DNA of 61,530 bases from Lineolata rhizophorae (Eukaryota; Ascomycota; Dothideomycetes; Lineolatales; Lineolataceae), in assembly GCA_010093515.1 (NCBI GenBank), contig MU001702.1:96021-157550 (forward strand). Direction: 5' to 3'. Within the stretch, counting starts at the first letter, position 1. The number at the start of each line of letters is the position of its first letter. A program made the translations under genes and the position numbers. Positions 32,149 through 45,792 of this stretch are shown here, piece by piece. The notes beneath the pieces are model-generated. The model did no database searches. It was not told the origin of the DNA and saw nothing but the letters and a program-made list of their open reading frames with translations.

Positions 32149-35100
32149 ATGGACGCGCTCAGAAGCTATCACACGAGCGCTCAAGCCATTGTGAGTTTTC
32201 CAACCTCGTGCTTCTTGACCTATCCATTAGTGCTCATTTCGAAACCTAGACTGGCTTCGCCAACACCCAATATGCCGTCTACACTGTCTCGCGCGTCGCG
32301 AAGGGCTTTACCAAAGACCACGTGTCGGAACCACGAGCATGCCTCCCGATAATTGAAGGGACCTTGCACGCAGATAGACGCCTCGTTATAGCTGACCTCG
32401 ACGCTGGAACATTATGGGAATTTCGAGGCGCCGACGGTGCTGAAGAGTCTTCGGCGTTTGACACAGCTCTTACGGTAGAGGGATACGAGCTTCAAGGTAT
32501 GTTATAGTTCCACAGGATTTTAGAAGTCCCGGAAAGAGTGCGGACTAACGGTGGAGTGCAGCCTTCACTACTGGCCGCCTGTCTATCCTCGACCTTGCCC
32601 GCCATGCCGTTCGAAACGCGTCATCACCAGCAAACGCGACCGTTCGTGGAGTTAACCCCCGTTTTGCCCAGCACCATCTTCAACAGTCCAACAAATCCTC
32701 CTTGCTCTCTACAAATCACTCTCCTGATCCGTCCACTATCTATGCGAACCTCATCGCCGCCATCACAGCTACCGTTTCCTACCGTCTCGCTCGTCATTTC
32801 CGCATACTTCCCCTCAACGCGCACACGTTCGTCAACTTATCCGCCGATGATGATGGTCTCTCTTCCTTTGCGGGTGATAGTTTGGATGACAACAAATCTG
32901 ATCAGCAGGCTAACTGGCTCGTCTCACTGGACGTCCATATTGCGAGCTCTGGCACGTTAGTGATATCCACAGGGGCTGTGGCGGCGAGTAGGATTGTAAG
33001 GCAGCTGAAGTGGGAGGAAACGTTGCAACTGCGGAATAGCGGGAGGGAGAAGAAGAAGGCAGTTGGACGGCTGGTGCGGCTTGCGCCGTGCGGAATAGTT
33101 GCTAAGGTGCTTGGGCCAGCTGATACGGATGGGCTAACCGGGGACAATGGCAACAGTCGATGGAATGGAAATAGAAGTGCTGCTCCCAAAGCCACCAAGG
33201 CATCCTCTCGTCGGAAACGTCCTCGTGCTGGTCTTTCCCCTGCTGCTGTTGTGGCATGGAAACGTGGAGTTGATGAGTGGCTGCGGGCGAAAGGGATATT
33301 CTTACAGCGGCTATATGACGAGGATGAGCACGCGTGGGTAAGTATCAGACTACCGAGAAACACGAACCGTCGACGAAGGGAGTGCATATGGCCCACAGCG
33401 CTTTGTTTCTATTACTGCAATAACGACAGCGAATCCGACGTGGCTGGACGCGGTCATGCGGGCTCGACACCCCACGGAACCGCTCCAGGCGCATCGACAC
33501 CATTCCCCTCCACTTCCTTCTCTTCATTACTAGCTTCCTTTTCTCCCACTTCGTCGCCTGCTCCTGGGCCCGGGCCACCCACTCATCCTACCCACTTCTC
33601 CGACCCCACCAACGCTTCCCATACAAACAACAATGCATACTACGATCCCGGCCTCTCATGGTTTCAACCGCCTTCTCACTCCTTCTCCAAGGGAGCCAGT
33701 GACGGAAACACCGGCGCTAGCCTAGCCAATACTGGGTCCAACACCACGGCACTGCATATGCACACATCCAGTAACCCGCCCACTTGGGAAGCCGATCCCC
33801 TTGCATTTGCGGAATCCTGGCTCCTCAGAAAGCCCTCCCGCGACCGTGAATTAGAGCAGCGCCGCCACGACCGAGCGGCCGAGGTAGCCGCCGCCGCAGC
33901 GCAAGCGCAAGCATCTACCGAGGACGACAACGCCAACGCCACCAGTACCAACGCCGATGCTGCGGATACGACGCATCCCGGGGGCGGCGCGCCGTCGCCC
34001 ATGTTTGTGCGGGGTGCCGGAAATGGATATGGGGACCTAGCGGCGCTGGGCGGCGTGTACCCGACGCCACCGGACGGAATTGTCGGCGGCGGCGCTAATA
34101 CGAGCGCAGCTGGGGCGACCGCGGCGAGCAGTGGACCGCTGGGCGCGGGCGTAACCGTAACTTTCGGCGGCATAGGCGATGGTGTCGCCGCTCATGACAT
34201 GATGGATCTAGATGGTGCGGCTGTAAGCGGCCCCGCGCAGTCCGCGATTGCCGCGGTAGCGACATCTGCTGCCGCGGAGACGCCGGAGCTGGCGAGCAGA
34301 CTTGGCTCCAATGCGAGTGTGCATCAGAACATGGCTTTTGCGCGGCCAGGCGATATGCAAGATCTGTTTGAGGATATGGATGATGATTTCTTCGGTGGAG
34401 GGGGCGTGACAGAGGCGGACTTTAGCTACTTTGATGACCCTGGAGATGACGTGGGCGAGGACGATGGGTTTGGGAATATGGGAGAGAATGAGGGCGAGCA
34501 AGAGCACGATGAAGTGAAGGGTGAGGGAGAGCAGGAAGAGAGACTGGGAGAGCATTCTAGTAAGATGCACACGAAGTTGGAGATGGAAGCCGGGGATAAC
34601 CTTGAAGCGGAGCAGGCTGAGACACTGGATGACGGAGGGCAATTGAAGGCTGCTGATTCTGCGCAACCCCACGCAAACGAGCAGAATGGTGACGATGAAG
34701 ATTCGTCGAGCTGTATTGATGCAGAGGACGATGAAGTGTTCGCCAGCCCGCCGTTGACACCAGGCATGTTGCAACAGCGACTCTTTCACTACCCGAAATC
34801 GGGTTTGAGAAGACAGCGCAATGGCTTGAAGGACATGCCCGGCGGGAGCGCACCAGATGTTGCTGGCGGCCGTCGTCAGAGCATGTTCGACCCGCTTCAT
34901 TTTAGCTCGCGTATGCTGGCTTCGGACGCCAAGTATACAGCGGAAAGCGGACGCTTTTTTAAATTCACGGCACCGACAAACCGAGCCTTGGCGTCGAGTC
35001 CACTGAGCCCGACAAAGTTGAATACGAATATCCCAAACACTTCGGCTTTGAATCCATTGCCTAATGGGCATTCGGCATCTTCGCCAACGTCAACAAAGTA

Positions 35101-38100
35101 TCAACGCAAAGCTCTCGGTGACGAAGAACAGTCTCTCTACTCATCTGACGAAACCGACGATTTCGAGACGGTCGACTATTCCGTTAAGAGCCCGTACTCT
35201 ACTGTTGCGCCAAGTACATCCGCGAAGCGCAAGTTTGAAGATGGTACCGGGTCGTCGCAGTCTGCATCACCTTCCGCATCCGATGCGGACATTGACGGTA
35301 TCGGCGCAAGCGTAGATTCTTCTACCCTAATGATTGAAGAAGATTTTACTAAATTTTGTGCAATTTTTGAGCGGAGCATTTCGGACTGGGCACTGGTTGG
35401 TCTGCCGCCGCCTAAGGAAATCTCCAAGAAGCCCATCTCAAAATCACACGCTGTTCCAGAAATCCCGAATTACAACAACCCTTCCTCTGCTGCCGCCTCA
35501 CCTTCATATCCATACAAAGCCTCATCACCATATGACATCGATGGTGATACCTTGGGGAGTAATCCGCGCGAGTTTATCGGCATTTGCCAACTTCTTTCGG
35601 AGCAAATAGTCTTCTCAACCCTCGACCTCGTTTCGCAGCCACCCGACCCGCGGCCTTCAGCACCTCCTCGCGACATATCCGTCCTCGCGGAAAAAGCCGA
35701 TACGGCTCCTCCCGAAAAGGCTTTCAAACGTGCTGTCACAGATGTATTTCCTACTGCCACAAACGATTGTGACATTCTGAAATACGTCGCCATCGGCGAC
35801 GCGGCAGCTGAGTCTTCATCTAGCGCTTCCAGCGGTGGTGCCGCAGGGACTCCGGGCGCAAATAAGCAGCCACCGCGGCCCCTGGCGGCGCGACGAATAA
35901 ATGCTCCCGATGGTGTACCAGGTTCACCGGGAATCCAACCCGCAAACGCCGTGTTTCCAATTCGAATACCGCAAGTGCGCGTGTACCGTAATGACTCTCT
36001 GTGGGACTTGCTTCCGACGGCGTTGTCGTTCTGGGAGACGCTAGGGCTGGCGCCTGCAGCCGGGCCAAAAAATCTCATGGCATATTGCGTATTTCCATTT
36101 TCTACGTCTGGAGCGGTGGATGGTAGTAGTGATGACGGAGTGAGGGATGCAAAGGAGGAGGCAAGCTTGCGCCAACCTCTGGATAACTTCCTTGGTGCCA
36201 TGGCATCTGCTTTTGAGACGTGCAAGCTAGGCATGCATGTACGAGGTGCCCCAGCAGGACAATTTGAAGATGGCCTTGTACCAGTCAAAGCTGATGGCGG
36301 TGGGCCTGTCACCCTTCAAGCAGCCATGCGCGCCTACCGCAAGACATGCATCCAGCTTGGCCATGCTCTGATCACGGCGGAAGCTACGGCCCGTACCGCT
36401 GGCGATGGTGACACGGCCCGCGAGCTAGACATTGACAGCTTCGTAATATACCTCATCAATCCCTTTACTGACCCGAGAGCTCTCTGGCACCTCTGCGCCT
36501 CCGCCTGGGCCCTCTTCCAGACGTTTCAACACGCCAAACAGCAGGCACACCGTGCTGCCAAACAGTCTAATCGCTCAACCGAGCCCTCCCCTGATCTTAT
36601 CATCCAAATCCTTCCCCTTTCTCACCTCGCCTCTCCTTCTCGTATCGTCGTTCCTGATCCGTCTGCCACCTTTCGACTCGCGCGCGAAGTTTACGACCGC
36701 GCTCCGCCGGGGGCCACGCCGCAACCCGGAGATTACCCGCCAGACAGGGCGGCGCTGCGCACTCTAGCGTCGGCGTCAGTTCGTTTAGAGGAACAATTAC
36801 CTCGTGGCCCGGTGCCGTTCCGGTTACAGGCGGATCCACCTCAGCATTTGTTGCTCGAGCACAGCTGGATGCATGTCGGGTATGCCGTGGGGCTGGATAG
36901 CGACGGGAATGGTAGGGGCGGTGAGTGGGCAAGCGCGGCGTGGACCGATAACGCCGGAAAGTACCAGGCCACGGCGACATACTGCCTCAAAGGCGGAAGG
37001 AAGTTTGCCGACGTGGCCAAGGAGATTTGGGGCACGACTGTGGAGATGGTGGCACCGAGGAAGGTAACCTGGAGGGTTGCAGTTGCAAAGGCTGGAGTGA
37101 TGGAGAAGGAGGAGGTGGATGGTGAGTTCTGCCTACGCAATCATGTTGGTTTCACTTGGTTTTATAAATGCTAACGTGCTCTTCAGTATGGAGCGCCCTC
37201 GCTGCCCAACACCAGCCTTCTATCTACACCGTCCTCACTAGCATTGACCTCCATCCCACTCTCAACTTCACCAGTACTTCTCCCGCTCCTTCGCTTCCTC
37301 TCCTCCCTTCCGCCCCTTCAACAGCCACATCTGGGCCTTCAGCTGCTGTCCACACTCCGGCCAGCGTCCCCACCCCTCAGTCCCAACAATACCACCCCTC
37401 GCCGGCTCCGGACCCCGGAACTCTCACCCCATCTGCCACGACCGCCACGACCCCATCGGCCACCACAGGCAGCGCCGCGCCGACCTCGGGCCTTCCAGAT
37501 CCGTTTGCACAGACCGACGTCACGTCCGGCGCCCTGTCAGACCCAGAAGCGCGCCTTATTGATCTTTCCGACGACGCCTGGGGCCTTCTCCTTGGGCACA
37601 GGCGCAACGTCGCCAGAGGATTGGGTTCATGGCGGCCGGCGCTGCTGAGCGGGGTGCTGGCAAAGCGGGGCCGAGGCAGCGCGACGGCGCCCACGAGCTG
37701 GGATGGCGGCGCCGGTGCCCCCGACACGGCGAGCTCGCTCGAGGACGAAGACATGGTGACGCCCGGCCTGCAGCTGGTGGGCGTCAACGTGGTGTGGGCG
37801 ACGGGCTTCGCCCGGGCGGCCGCCGGCCACGCCGGCGGCCCCGTCGGACTGGGCCCCCAGGGCGCGGACGGCGCCCCCGCACAGGCCCACCAGCAGTTGC
37901 AGCACCAGGGCCCGCTCGCCCCGCAGACGCAGCAGCAGCAACAGGCGGCCGTGGCCCTGCGCGGCGGCAATCTCGAGGGCGGCTTGCGCGAGCTGCTGCG
38001 CGAGCTGCTGACCATGTATCGCGGGCTGGGCGTGCTGGCCAAGGTGCGGGGGATGCGCGGCGGGAGAGGGGGCGTGGTGCCGTGGCATGTGTTGGCGGCC

Positions 38101-38139
38101 GTGAGGGCCGTGAAAGGCATGGAGAGGTGCGTGCCGTGA
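32149..38139 (+). CDS. MED13: Mediator complex subunit 13
   Basis: Predicted 1,933-residue subunit of the CDK8 kinase module, which reversibly binds core Mediator and blocks or tunes RNA polymerase II recruitment. Four exons: 32149-32190, 32250-32496, 32562-37121 and 37187-38139 (introns 59, 65 and 65 bp), with all phases consistent. The N-terminal domain includes TGFANTQYAVYTVSRVAKG, the FTTGRLSILDLARHAVRN segment and the WPTALCFYYCNN motif. A long disordered middle holds acidic DEDDEVF-type stretches and many Ser/Pro sites. The C-terminal Med13 fold runs from about VRVYRNDSLWDLLPTALSFW through FVIYLINPF to the last exon (VWSALAAQHQPSIYTVLTSI). The C-terminal exon has long Ser/Thr/Pro and Ala/Gln inserts. 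Yeast calls this gene SSN2/SRB9. The 42-base first exon rests on splice reading and is the least certain part. Confidence 0.92.
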
Positions 38140-40286
38140 GAGGCGGCTGGTTGGGTTTTGCTTTGGGTGTGGTGGCCGTGGAGTTCGGACGTTGTATGGT
38201 GGATGTAGGTATGGCGATGTCAGGAGATGATTCTTCGGGTACAAGAGGCGTGCAGACGCACGACTGTCATGATGGGATGGAGCGATGGTTGCGATACGTT
38301 GCTTGGGAATGGGTAGATGCTTTGTCGTGTTTCGGGGAGTACCTACCTGGTTCTGCCCTGACATGTATTGATTTACTATTCCAATGTTCCGTCGACCCAG
38401 GTGGCGGCTCTGGAAGCTGACGCTACTACGTATATGTACCGCAAGAGTAGAAGAGAATATATTAAATCTAGATGCTGCATTTCAGCTGGTTACGTGACCC
38501 CTGCCTGCTAGGCCGTTGCGGCGAAGCTCAGCGCTGCAGTCTGAAAGGATTCCTCATTTCGAAGGACTTGGTTCACTTCTAGGTTTGTACGTCATGCCAA
38601 ATGTCTTATAGATTATGGGAAACGGGGGTTGACCTTTGATCCACTGCTGTAGCATTTTCTTCACCGTTTCAGTCAACGTATACCTACTAAAATCATTATT
38701 TATTTGTCGGTTGTATTTGAAACTAGCAGTCCGCTGAATGCAAAAATATTAGGCTTTTGCGGTTGGTGCGCGGCGGCCGCGACACGGGTGGTTCTAGGCA
38801 AGTCCATCCTCACAATTTTGTTTCTGGAGTTGCGGTCAGCGGGGTTTGCACTCTTCGCCAACTGGCATCGCCTGGACTGGTTTTGCGATCCATGACGTGT
38901 AATACATGTTTTGATTCTCAGCGCGTCCGTCACTCGGTGACCACTTTCAGCTGCTGTCTCTATCCCGTGGGAGATGGCGCTCATCATGATGACGGCGCAG
39001 TTGGTTGGGCTGTGGCACCAAAAGGTGTCGCTGAGACGCGTCGCCCCCGGGCGCGAGGAAGCAAAATGCAAACCACAAGGCCGTTCCAAGCTCCAATTCC
39101 ATGAGGGGGGGAAGAAAAGAAAAGAAAGAGAAGGAAATACAAACACGAAAATCGTGACAGCCGGAGCAAATTGTAAATCTGCATCTGGGATGGAGTGACG
39201 GCAATTGCGCGAGACGGGTTTCACGAAGCCGCGCGCAGACGTGGAGAGGGGCCACGGCGTGGCGTGGGCGCCCGATTGGCGACGGCGGGACCCGGGGTTC
39301 TGGAAGAATGTGTTGCGGGGGCGGGTTTGCGGCATAATGGACGGGTGTTGCTGTACGGAGCACACGTCTGGCCGGCTCGCACTGCCGTCAGAAAACGGGA
39401 TGGTTTGGCGAGAAGAGCGTATGGCTCGTTCCGAGCAAGTGCGGAACTGTCGGCGGCGACAGGCGAGGCGAAGGGCCCGGCTGAGACTGGGCCGGAGTCA
39501 ATTGAGATGACAGGAAAGGGCCGCCGGGCGCCGCGAGTCACGGCCGCGCCCGTGGTAGGCCGCGCGGGGCCCCTGCCCACGGGCGGTGCGCGGGCGGCTG
39601 TCTAACGCGTCGCCCCCGCCGGTCGCGCATCCCCGTTGGCCGCGGCCCGCCCCACGCCGCGGGCGCTGATTCGGCGGCGCGCAAGGGCACATGGGCCCCT
39701 GCAGCCTTCACACCCACGCCATGGCGCAACCGCGCCCGGTCGCGGCAGGCTCGCCCAAGCGTTCTGCTGCCGGGCTCCTGCCTTCGCGTCCTTTTTTCCT
39801 GACATGCGCTTCCCCCGCGCTTTCCCCGGCTCGCTCTCCCCTTGCCTCTTTCGCGCTCGAGGCTGCTGCTCTTCCCTCGTTCCCGCACTGCAGCGTCGGC
39901 CGTGATTGCTTCGTGAACATCGTTGTCCTCCCGCCGGACGATCGCACCTCCCCGAGCTCGCGGCGCCAAGGCAACGCGCGCGCGTCGCGGCAGGGGCGCC
40001 GTACTCGCTGCTTTCCCGGCTCGCGGTACGCCCACCAGCCCTCGCCGGCGCGGACTCGACCGCTGCATCCCCTCGCCACGTTCTGCATCAGCTAACCTCT
40101 CGCAAGCCAGTTCAAGTCACGGTTAGACGGCCGCCTCGGTTCTGCTGGCGAGGCGGTGCCGGAATACATACGTGCGAGCTCCGCCCGTACCGCAATCCCC
40201 ACACGCTGCACGACTAGCACACCAACCACCGGATCACAAGCTGTCCTGCATCTTTCCCATCAGACCCGGCCAGCCCGTATCTGACG
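38140..40286. other. Gene-free interval and promoter of the coiled-coil gene
   Basis: A 2.1-kb stretch with MED13 3' UTR on the left, AT-rich DNA around 38.6 kb, and from about 39.2 kb GC-rich DNA that makes overlapping open frames on both strands. None shows domain features. The last 500 bp likely hold promoter and 5' UTR, and the sequence just before ATG 40287 is typical fungal leader. Confidence 0.45.
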
Positions 40287-43200
40287 ATGGCCGACCCCGA
40301 CACCGCACCGCCCGCGGAGCCGCCTCTCGCGGAGCCGGAATCCAGCCTCCCTTCCCCTCCCCCAGACCCCGAACCAGCCGCAGCAACGACCGCAACCAAG
40401 TCTCCCCCTCCCACCACCACTACCACCACCACCACCGGTGCCCCCGCCGCCAAGAAGACCGAAAACATCCCGCCCCGCCGCCCCGGCATGGCAACCGGCA
40501 CCACCGGCGCCGCCAAGCGGCCCTCGACGCTCGGCGCCGCCAAACCCTCCAGCAGCAGCGCCAGCAGGCTCGCGCCCGGCACCAAGCCCGCGCCCGGCAG
40601 CACCCTGGCCAGCAAGCCGCCCGCGCGCCCGCCGCCCGGCACCGCCGCCCGGCGGCCGGCCGCGGGCGCCGCGTCGGACCACGACGTCTCGGCCACGTCG
40701 GGCGAGGAGACGACGCGCGCCCGGCGCGCGCCGCCGTCGACGGCCGCCGGCGTCGGTGGCGCGGCCTCGAAGCGGAGCGCGCCGGGCGCCGCTGGTGCGG
40801 CTGCGGCTGCCAAGCCGTCGGCGGCGTCGAGCGCGACGACGGGCGCGGCGCGGCGGTCGACTATGGGGCCGTCGGCGGGCGCGGGAGGGGCGGCGGCGGC
40901 CGCGAAGAGGCCCGGGACGACTGGTGGTGCGGCGGGGCCGAGGGCGTCGGTCGGTGGCGCGAGCGCGACGATGGCGACGAGGTCCGCGAGGAGTGGAACG
41001 GCGGGGAGTACCACGGGAACGTCGAGGACGGGGGCCGGTGGGACCATGGGACCGCCTAAGAAGCCGGCCCCGGGGACGGCGGCCGGAGGAAGTCCGTCGG
41101 CGACGAGGATGTGAGTGTTGTTCTTTCTTTTTTCTTCTGTCTTTTTCTTCCTTTTTTCCCCCTTCAAATCGCGTTTTCTGCCTGTTTTGTACAGTATCTA
41201 TCTAACCGGTACCCATGTCCATCCACAGGCGCACCCGCACGCCCTCCACCACGGCCGCCTCACTACACGCCAGGTCCCCCAAGTCCCCCAAGTCTTCGCC
41301 CGAGAGTGCCAGAACCAGGGCTCTTGGCTCGCGTGCCTCGGCTGCAGCCCCCTCCGACGCCGAGGACCAGCGCGCCTCGACGCCTACGCCTACGTCGCCG
41401 ACGCATACGCGCTCGGTGTCCATGGCCGAGGACGCCTCCTCGTTGGACGCGCTTGGCTCGTCGCTGCACGAGCGAGTGGGCGGCGACGACATCCCCGCCT
41501 CCGTCGCCACGGCCGAGGACTTGCTGCGCGAGACGCACCTACGCGAGGAGCTCGAGGCGCGGGTCAAGGCGCTGGACGCGGAGCTCGGCGAGCTGCGCGC
41601 CAAGCACGCCGCGGCCGAGGCGCTCGCGGCCGAGCACGCGAGCACCATCGAGGACCTGCGCAAGGAGCTGTCGCCGCTGCGGCCCGTGCACGACGAGCTC
41701 GAGAAGATGCGCGGCCAGCTGCACGCGGAGCAGGAGGCTAGCGCCGAGAGCGCCGAGAAGGCGGCCAAGGCCGAGGAGCTGGCCGACATCACCCGCAAGC
41801 TGCAGGAGGAGATCGACAACGCGGAAAGGCGGCTCGACGAGGATGAGCGCAGGTTGAAGGAGGAGCGCCAGAAGAGCGTGGCCACTGTCAAGGAGCTGCA
41901 GGAGCAGCTGGCCAAGGCCAAGGATACAGAGGCCGCCGCGGACGGGGCGCGGGCCGCTCTCGAAGCGCGCTCCAAGGAGCTCGAGGACCGCGTCGCGGAG
42001 CTGACAAAGGCCAGCGCTGATGCTCGGGACAAGGAACAGGCCATCGCGCAGCTCAAGGAGGACATGGACAAGCTGGAGGCCAGGCTGGCGGACAAGGAGG
42101 AGACGGAGCGGCGCGCGGTGGACCTGGAGGCCCGGCTTAAGGAGTTCGAGGTCAAGGTGGACCGGCTAGGCGAGCTCGAGGGCGAGGCCAAGGACAAGGA
42201 CGACATGATCGGCCGCCTCCAGCTCGACATCGAGCAGCTTCACCAGCGCGCGACGGATGCCGCCCGCACGCACGACGACGCCTCGGCCGCCGCGGGCAAG
42301 ACCATCGATGAGCTCAAGGCCGAGATCGAGGCCGCGCGCGCCGCCCACGGCGACGAGCTGAAGAGCGCCAAGGACGCCGCCGCCCAGTCGGACCAGACGG
42401 TCGTCGAGGTGCGCGACAAGCTGGCGGCGCTGGAGCGCGCCAAGGGCGACGAGGTGGCGGCCCGCGACAAGGACGTGGCCGAGGCGCGCGCCGCCGTCGA
42501 GGCCCTGCAGGGCCAGGTCCAGGCGCTGCAGCTCAGCGGCGCCGACAGCGGCAAGGTCGTCGAGGGCCTGCAGGCGCAGCTGCGCGAGGTGGAGCAACTC
42601 CGGGAGAGCGAGGCCGGGGCCAAGGCAGCTGAGGCGGCCGAGCTGCGCGCACTCGCGGACGAGCTGCGCGCCGAGGCCGAGCGGGTCCGCGAGCAAGAGT
42701 CGGCCAAGGCGGGCGAGAAGGACAAGGAGGTCCAGGGCCTCCAAGACGCGCTAGCAGCCCTGCAGACGCAGGTCCAGGAGGCACAGCAATCGGCACGTGA
42801 CGCGGCTGCGGCCAAGGATGAGGAGCTCAAGAGCCAGGCCGCCGTCGTCGAGCAGCTGCAGGACGACCTGGCCAAGGCGCGGGCGGCGGCCGCGGACGAC
42901 CAGAGCGGCGCCGCGGCCGAGGTCCAGGAGCTGCGGGCCAAGCTCGCGGCGCTCGAGGAAGGCGGCGCCACCCGCAACGCCGAGCTCGAGAAAGCCAAGG
43001 CCGACGCCGAGCAGGAGGTTGTATCGCTCAAGGAGGTCATCGACTCGCTGCAGACGGACATGAAGTCGGCGCTCACGGCCAAGTCGGACGCGGCGAAGCT
43101 GCAGGCAGACGAGGCCGTCGGGCTGCGCAAGGCCGTCGAGCGGCTCCAAGAGGAGAACGCGGGTCTGAAGCAGAAGGTGGCGGAGCGCGAGGGCGCCGTC

Positions 43201-45792
43201 AAGGAGCTCGGCGAGAGCGGCGTCCAGGACAAGGAGCGCGCCGCGCGGCTAGAGAAGGAGGTCGCGGACGCGGACGCGCGGCTCGAGAAACTCCGCGCCG
43301 AAGAGGCTGGCAAGTATCAGGACGCCGTCGAGAAGCTGCAGGACGAGATCCGCGAGCTGCGCCAGGCGGCGGCGAACCACGAGGACGCCGTCGCGCGGTT
43401 CCACGCCGAGAGCGAGCAGTCGGCCGCAGAGCTCAAGAAGATACATGCCGCGGAGCTCGAGGCGGCGCGCGGCGACGCGACGCAAGCGCACGACCTAGAG
43501 GCAGCGCGCGCAGCGGCCGAGGCGGAGCAGGCGCGACTGCGCGAGGCGGTGGCGAAGCTCGAGGCCAGCACCAAGGACATGCAGGCGACGATCGACGAGC
43601 ACGAGGACGCCATGGCGTTGCTGCAGCGGGACGCAGATGCGGAGAAGGCGCGGCTCGAGGAGCGCGTGCGCGAGCTGGACGAGGTGAACGCGCACCACGA
43701 GCGGCTGCAGCAGGTGCGCAAGGAGGAGATGGACCGGGCGTCGGAGGAGCTGCGCAGCCTGCAGAACGAGATCGAGTCGCTGCGCATCACGAGCGAGGAC
43801 GACTCGGGGGCTAAGGAGGAGGAGATCCGCCGTCTCAACGGCGTCATCGAGACGCTCGAAAGCAGGGCCAAGATGGCGTTCGAGGAGCGGACCAAGGGCG
43901 TGGTGGAGAAGGAGGAAGAGATTGATCGGCTGCGGGAGCAGTTGGAGAAGAGCGGTGCGGGCGCCACCGAGGAACACGCGAAGGCTCTGAAGGAGAAAGA
44001 CGAGGAGATGGAGAGGCTGCGCGCGTTGCTCGAGGAGGCGAGGCTGGCGGCCGAGGAGTCGGTGCGCAAGGACGAAGAGATTGAGAGGTTGGAGAAGGTC
44101 GTCGTGGACGCGGAGGCGAAGGCGAAGGAGGACGTCGCCACACTCACGGAGGCCAAGGACGCGGAGTTGTTGAGCCTGAAGGACGAGATTAAGGCGCTGT
44201 CTGCGGCCAAGGAGTCGGAGGTTGAGCGTCTGTCTGAGAGGGTTGCGAGGCTTGAAGGCGAGCTCAAGGAAGCTGCCGCCGCCAAAGAGGCCGAGTTGAA
44301 AGACCTTCAGCTTCGGTACTCGGCGCTCGAAGAATCGGTCGAAGCCGCCAGCGATGCGCTCGAGCGGGCCCACAAGTCCCTGTCCGCGACGACGCACGAG
44401 AAGGAAGCGCTCGAGTCGGCCCTCGACATGTTCAAGCGCGAGGCCGAGGACGGCACCGCGCACCACGCGGCCGAGCTGGCCAAGCTCAACGCCGAGCTCT
44501 CCCGCGCCAGGGCCGACCTCGCCGCCGCCGACGAGAAGCACCTTGCCGAGCTCAAGAGCGTCGGCGACGACTACGCGCGCGAGAACGAGGCCCTGCGCGC
44601 GAACCTGTCGGAGGAGCAGCGCCGGGAGCTCGACGCCGTGACGGCGAAGCTGGACCAGGCCGTCAAGGAGCGCGGCGCTAAGCAGACGGAGCTGGACGAC
44701 ACACTGGCAAGGCTAGCCAAGGAGGCGGATGCGGCGGCCGCGGAGCACGACAAGCAGCTCGGCGAGACGCGCGCGCAGCTCGAGGCGCTGACGGCGGAGC
44801 GCGGCGCGCACGGGCAGGCGCTCGAGCAGGCGCGCGCCGCGGCCCAGGCGGCCGAGGCCCAGCTCGCCGAGCTCCGGACGCGCGCCGCCGAGGCCGAGGC
44901 CGCGGCCAAGGACGAGCGCGCGGCGCTGCGGCGCGCCGTCGAGGACGAGCGGGCGCGCGCCGACAAGGCAGAGATGTCGGCGGGCGTGGCGGCCGCGCTG
45001 CGCGAGGAGATGGAAGGTGCGGAGCGGAGGGTGGCAGAGTTGGAGGCGGCGCTGAAGGACGCGAGGGAGGAGACGGAGAGGGTGAGGGCGGCGGTGCTGA
45101 GAGGTGGGGGGGCTGGTGGTGTCGGGGGTGAGGAAAGGGAGGGAAGCGGCGCGTCGGAGGGGGAGCGTGGCGAGGGCGCGGCCCGCGGGGGGGAGGGCGA
45201 GATGGTGCAGGGTCAGGTGGGTCTCCTTGAACAGCATCAACACGACAACACGCGGCAACTTGAACATCATGAGCTACACGGTGACGCGGAGGCGTCGCGC
45301 CGCGAGCGCGAGCGCAGGCTGCGCCAGGAGCTCGCCATCGAGGGAAGGGTCTGAGCACCTCCTTTCTTAGAAGAGCCTTGCTTGCTTGCTTGCTTGTCGC
45401 GTGCAGTGTCTCTTTCTTCCCCTCCGACCTCTTTTGTATTTCCCCTCTTGTCTTGTTCTCGCCATGCTGTGTCCGGTTGCTTCCTGGACTGCGTTGGCCC
45501 CGGCGCTCGTGTTTGGCTCGATGCATGTGTCTACGGGTAAGATGGGCTAACTTGTGCTCTGTGGAATTTAGATCGCACGCATGAAGGAGGAGGCGAAGCA
45601 GTTGGAGGAGCTGAACAATGAGTTGCAGGAGGAGTCGAAGCGGTGAGTTCCATTTATCGCGGTCTTTTCTCCACCGCAGTTTGGTGGTTGAGTGAGCTCT
45701 GGAGTTGACGAGCGAGCGTTTGCAGGGCTATGAAGCGCCTGTCAGAGATGTCGCCCATTTCGCCGACGAGCCCGCGCGTCGAAGCGTCGTAG
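40287..45792 (+). CDS. Large coiled-coil protein with low-complexity basic N terminus
   Basis: Predicted 1,693 residues in four exons: 40287-41110, 41229-45348, 45572-45642 and 45726-45792. Residues 1-330 are Ala/Pro/Ser/Thr-rich, disordered and basic. From about 400 to 1,600 the protein is an almost unbroken coiled coil dominated by Ala, Glu, Lys, Leu and Asp. Without splicing the frame ends at 45354. I add two short exons that continue the heptads (IARMKEEAKQLEELNNELQE) and end with a tail RLSEMSPISPTSPRVEAS containing Ser-Pro sites that could be phosphorylated. The donor of the 223-bp third intron (GTCTGA) is weak; the 83-bp fourth intron has a strong GTGAGT donor. The architecture suits a cytoskeletal, septal or spindle tether; homology to a named protein is not claimed. 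Long antisense open frames reflect the biased GC-rich codon use. Confidence 0.8.

Noticed and set aside
33335-33405. Intron in MED13 (GTAAGT...CCCACAG)
   Set aside because: The region is in frame and encodes the expected lead-in to the WPTALCF motif, so reading through is more consistent with the family.
41202-45526. Long antisense open frames across the coiled-coil gene
   Set aside because: They are Ser/Ala/Leu-rich shadows created by the GC-rich Glu/Ala/Lys codon use of the sense gene; no starts, introns or domains support them.
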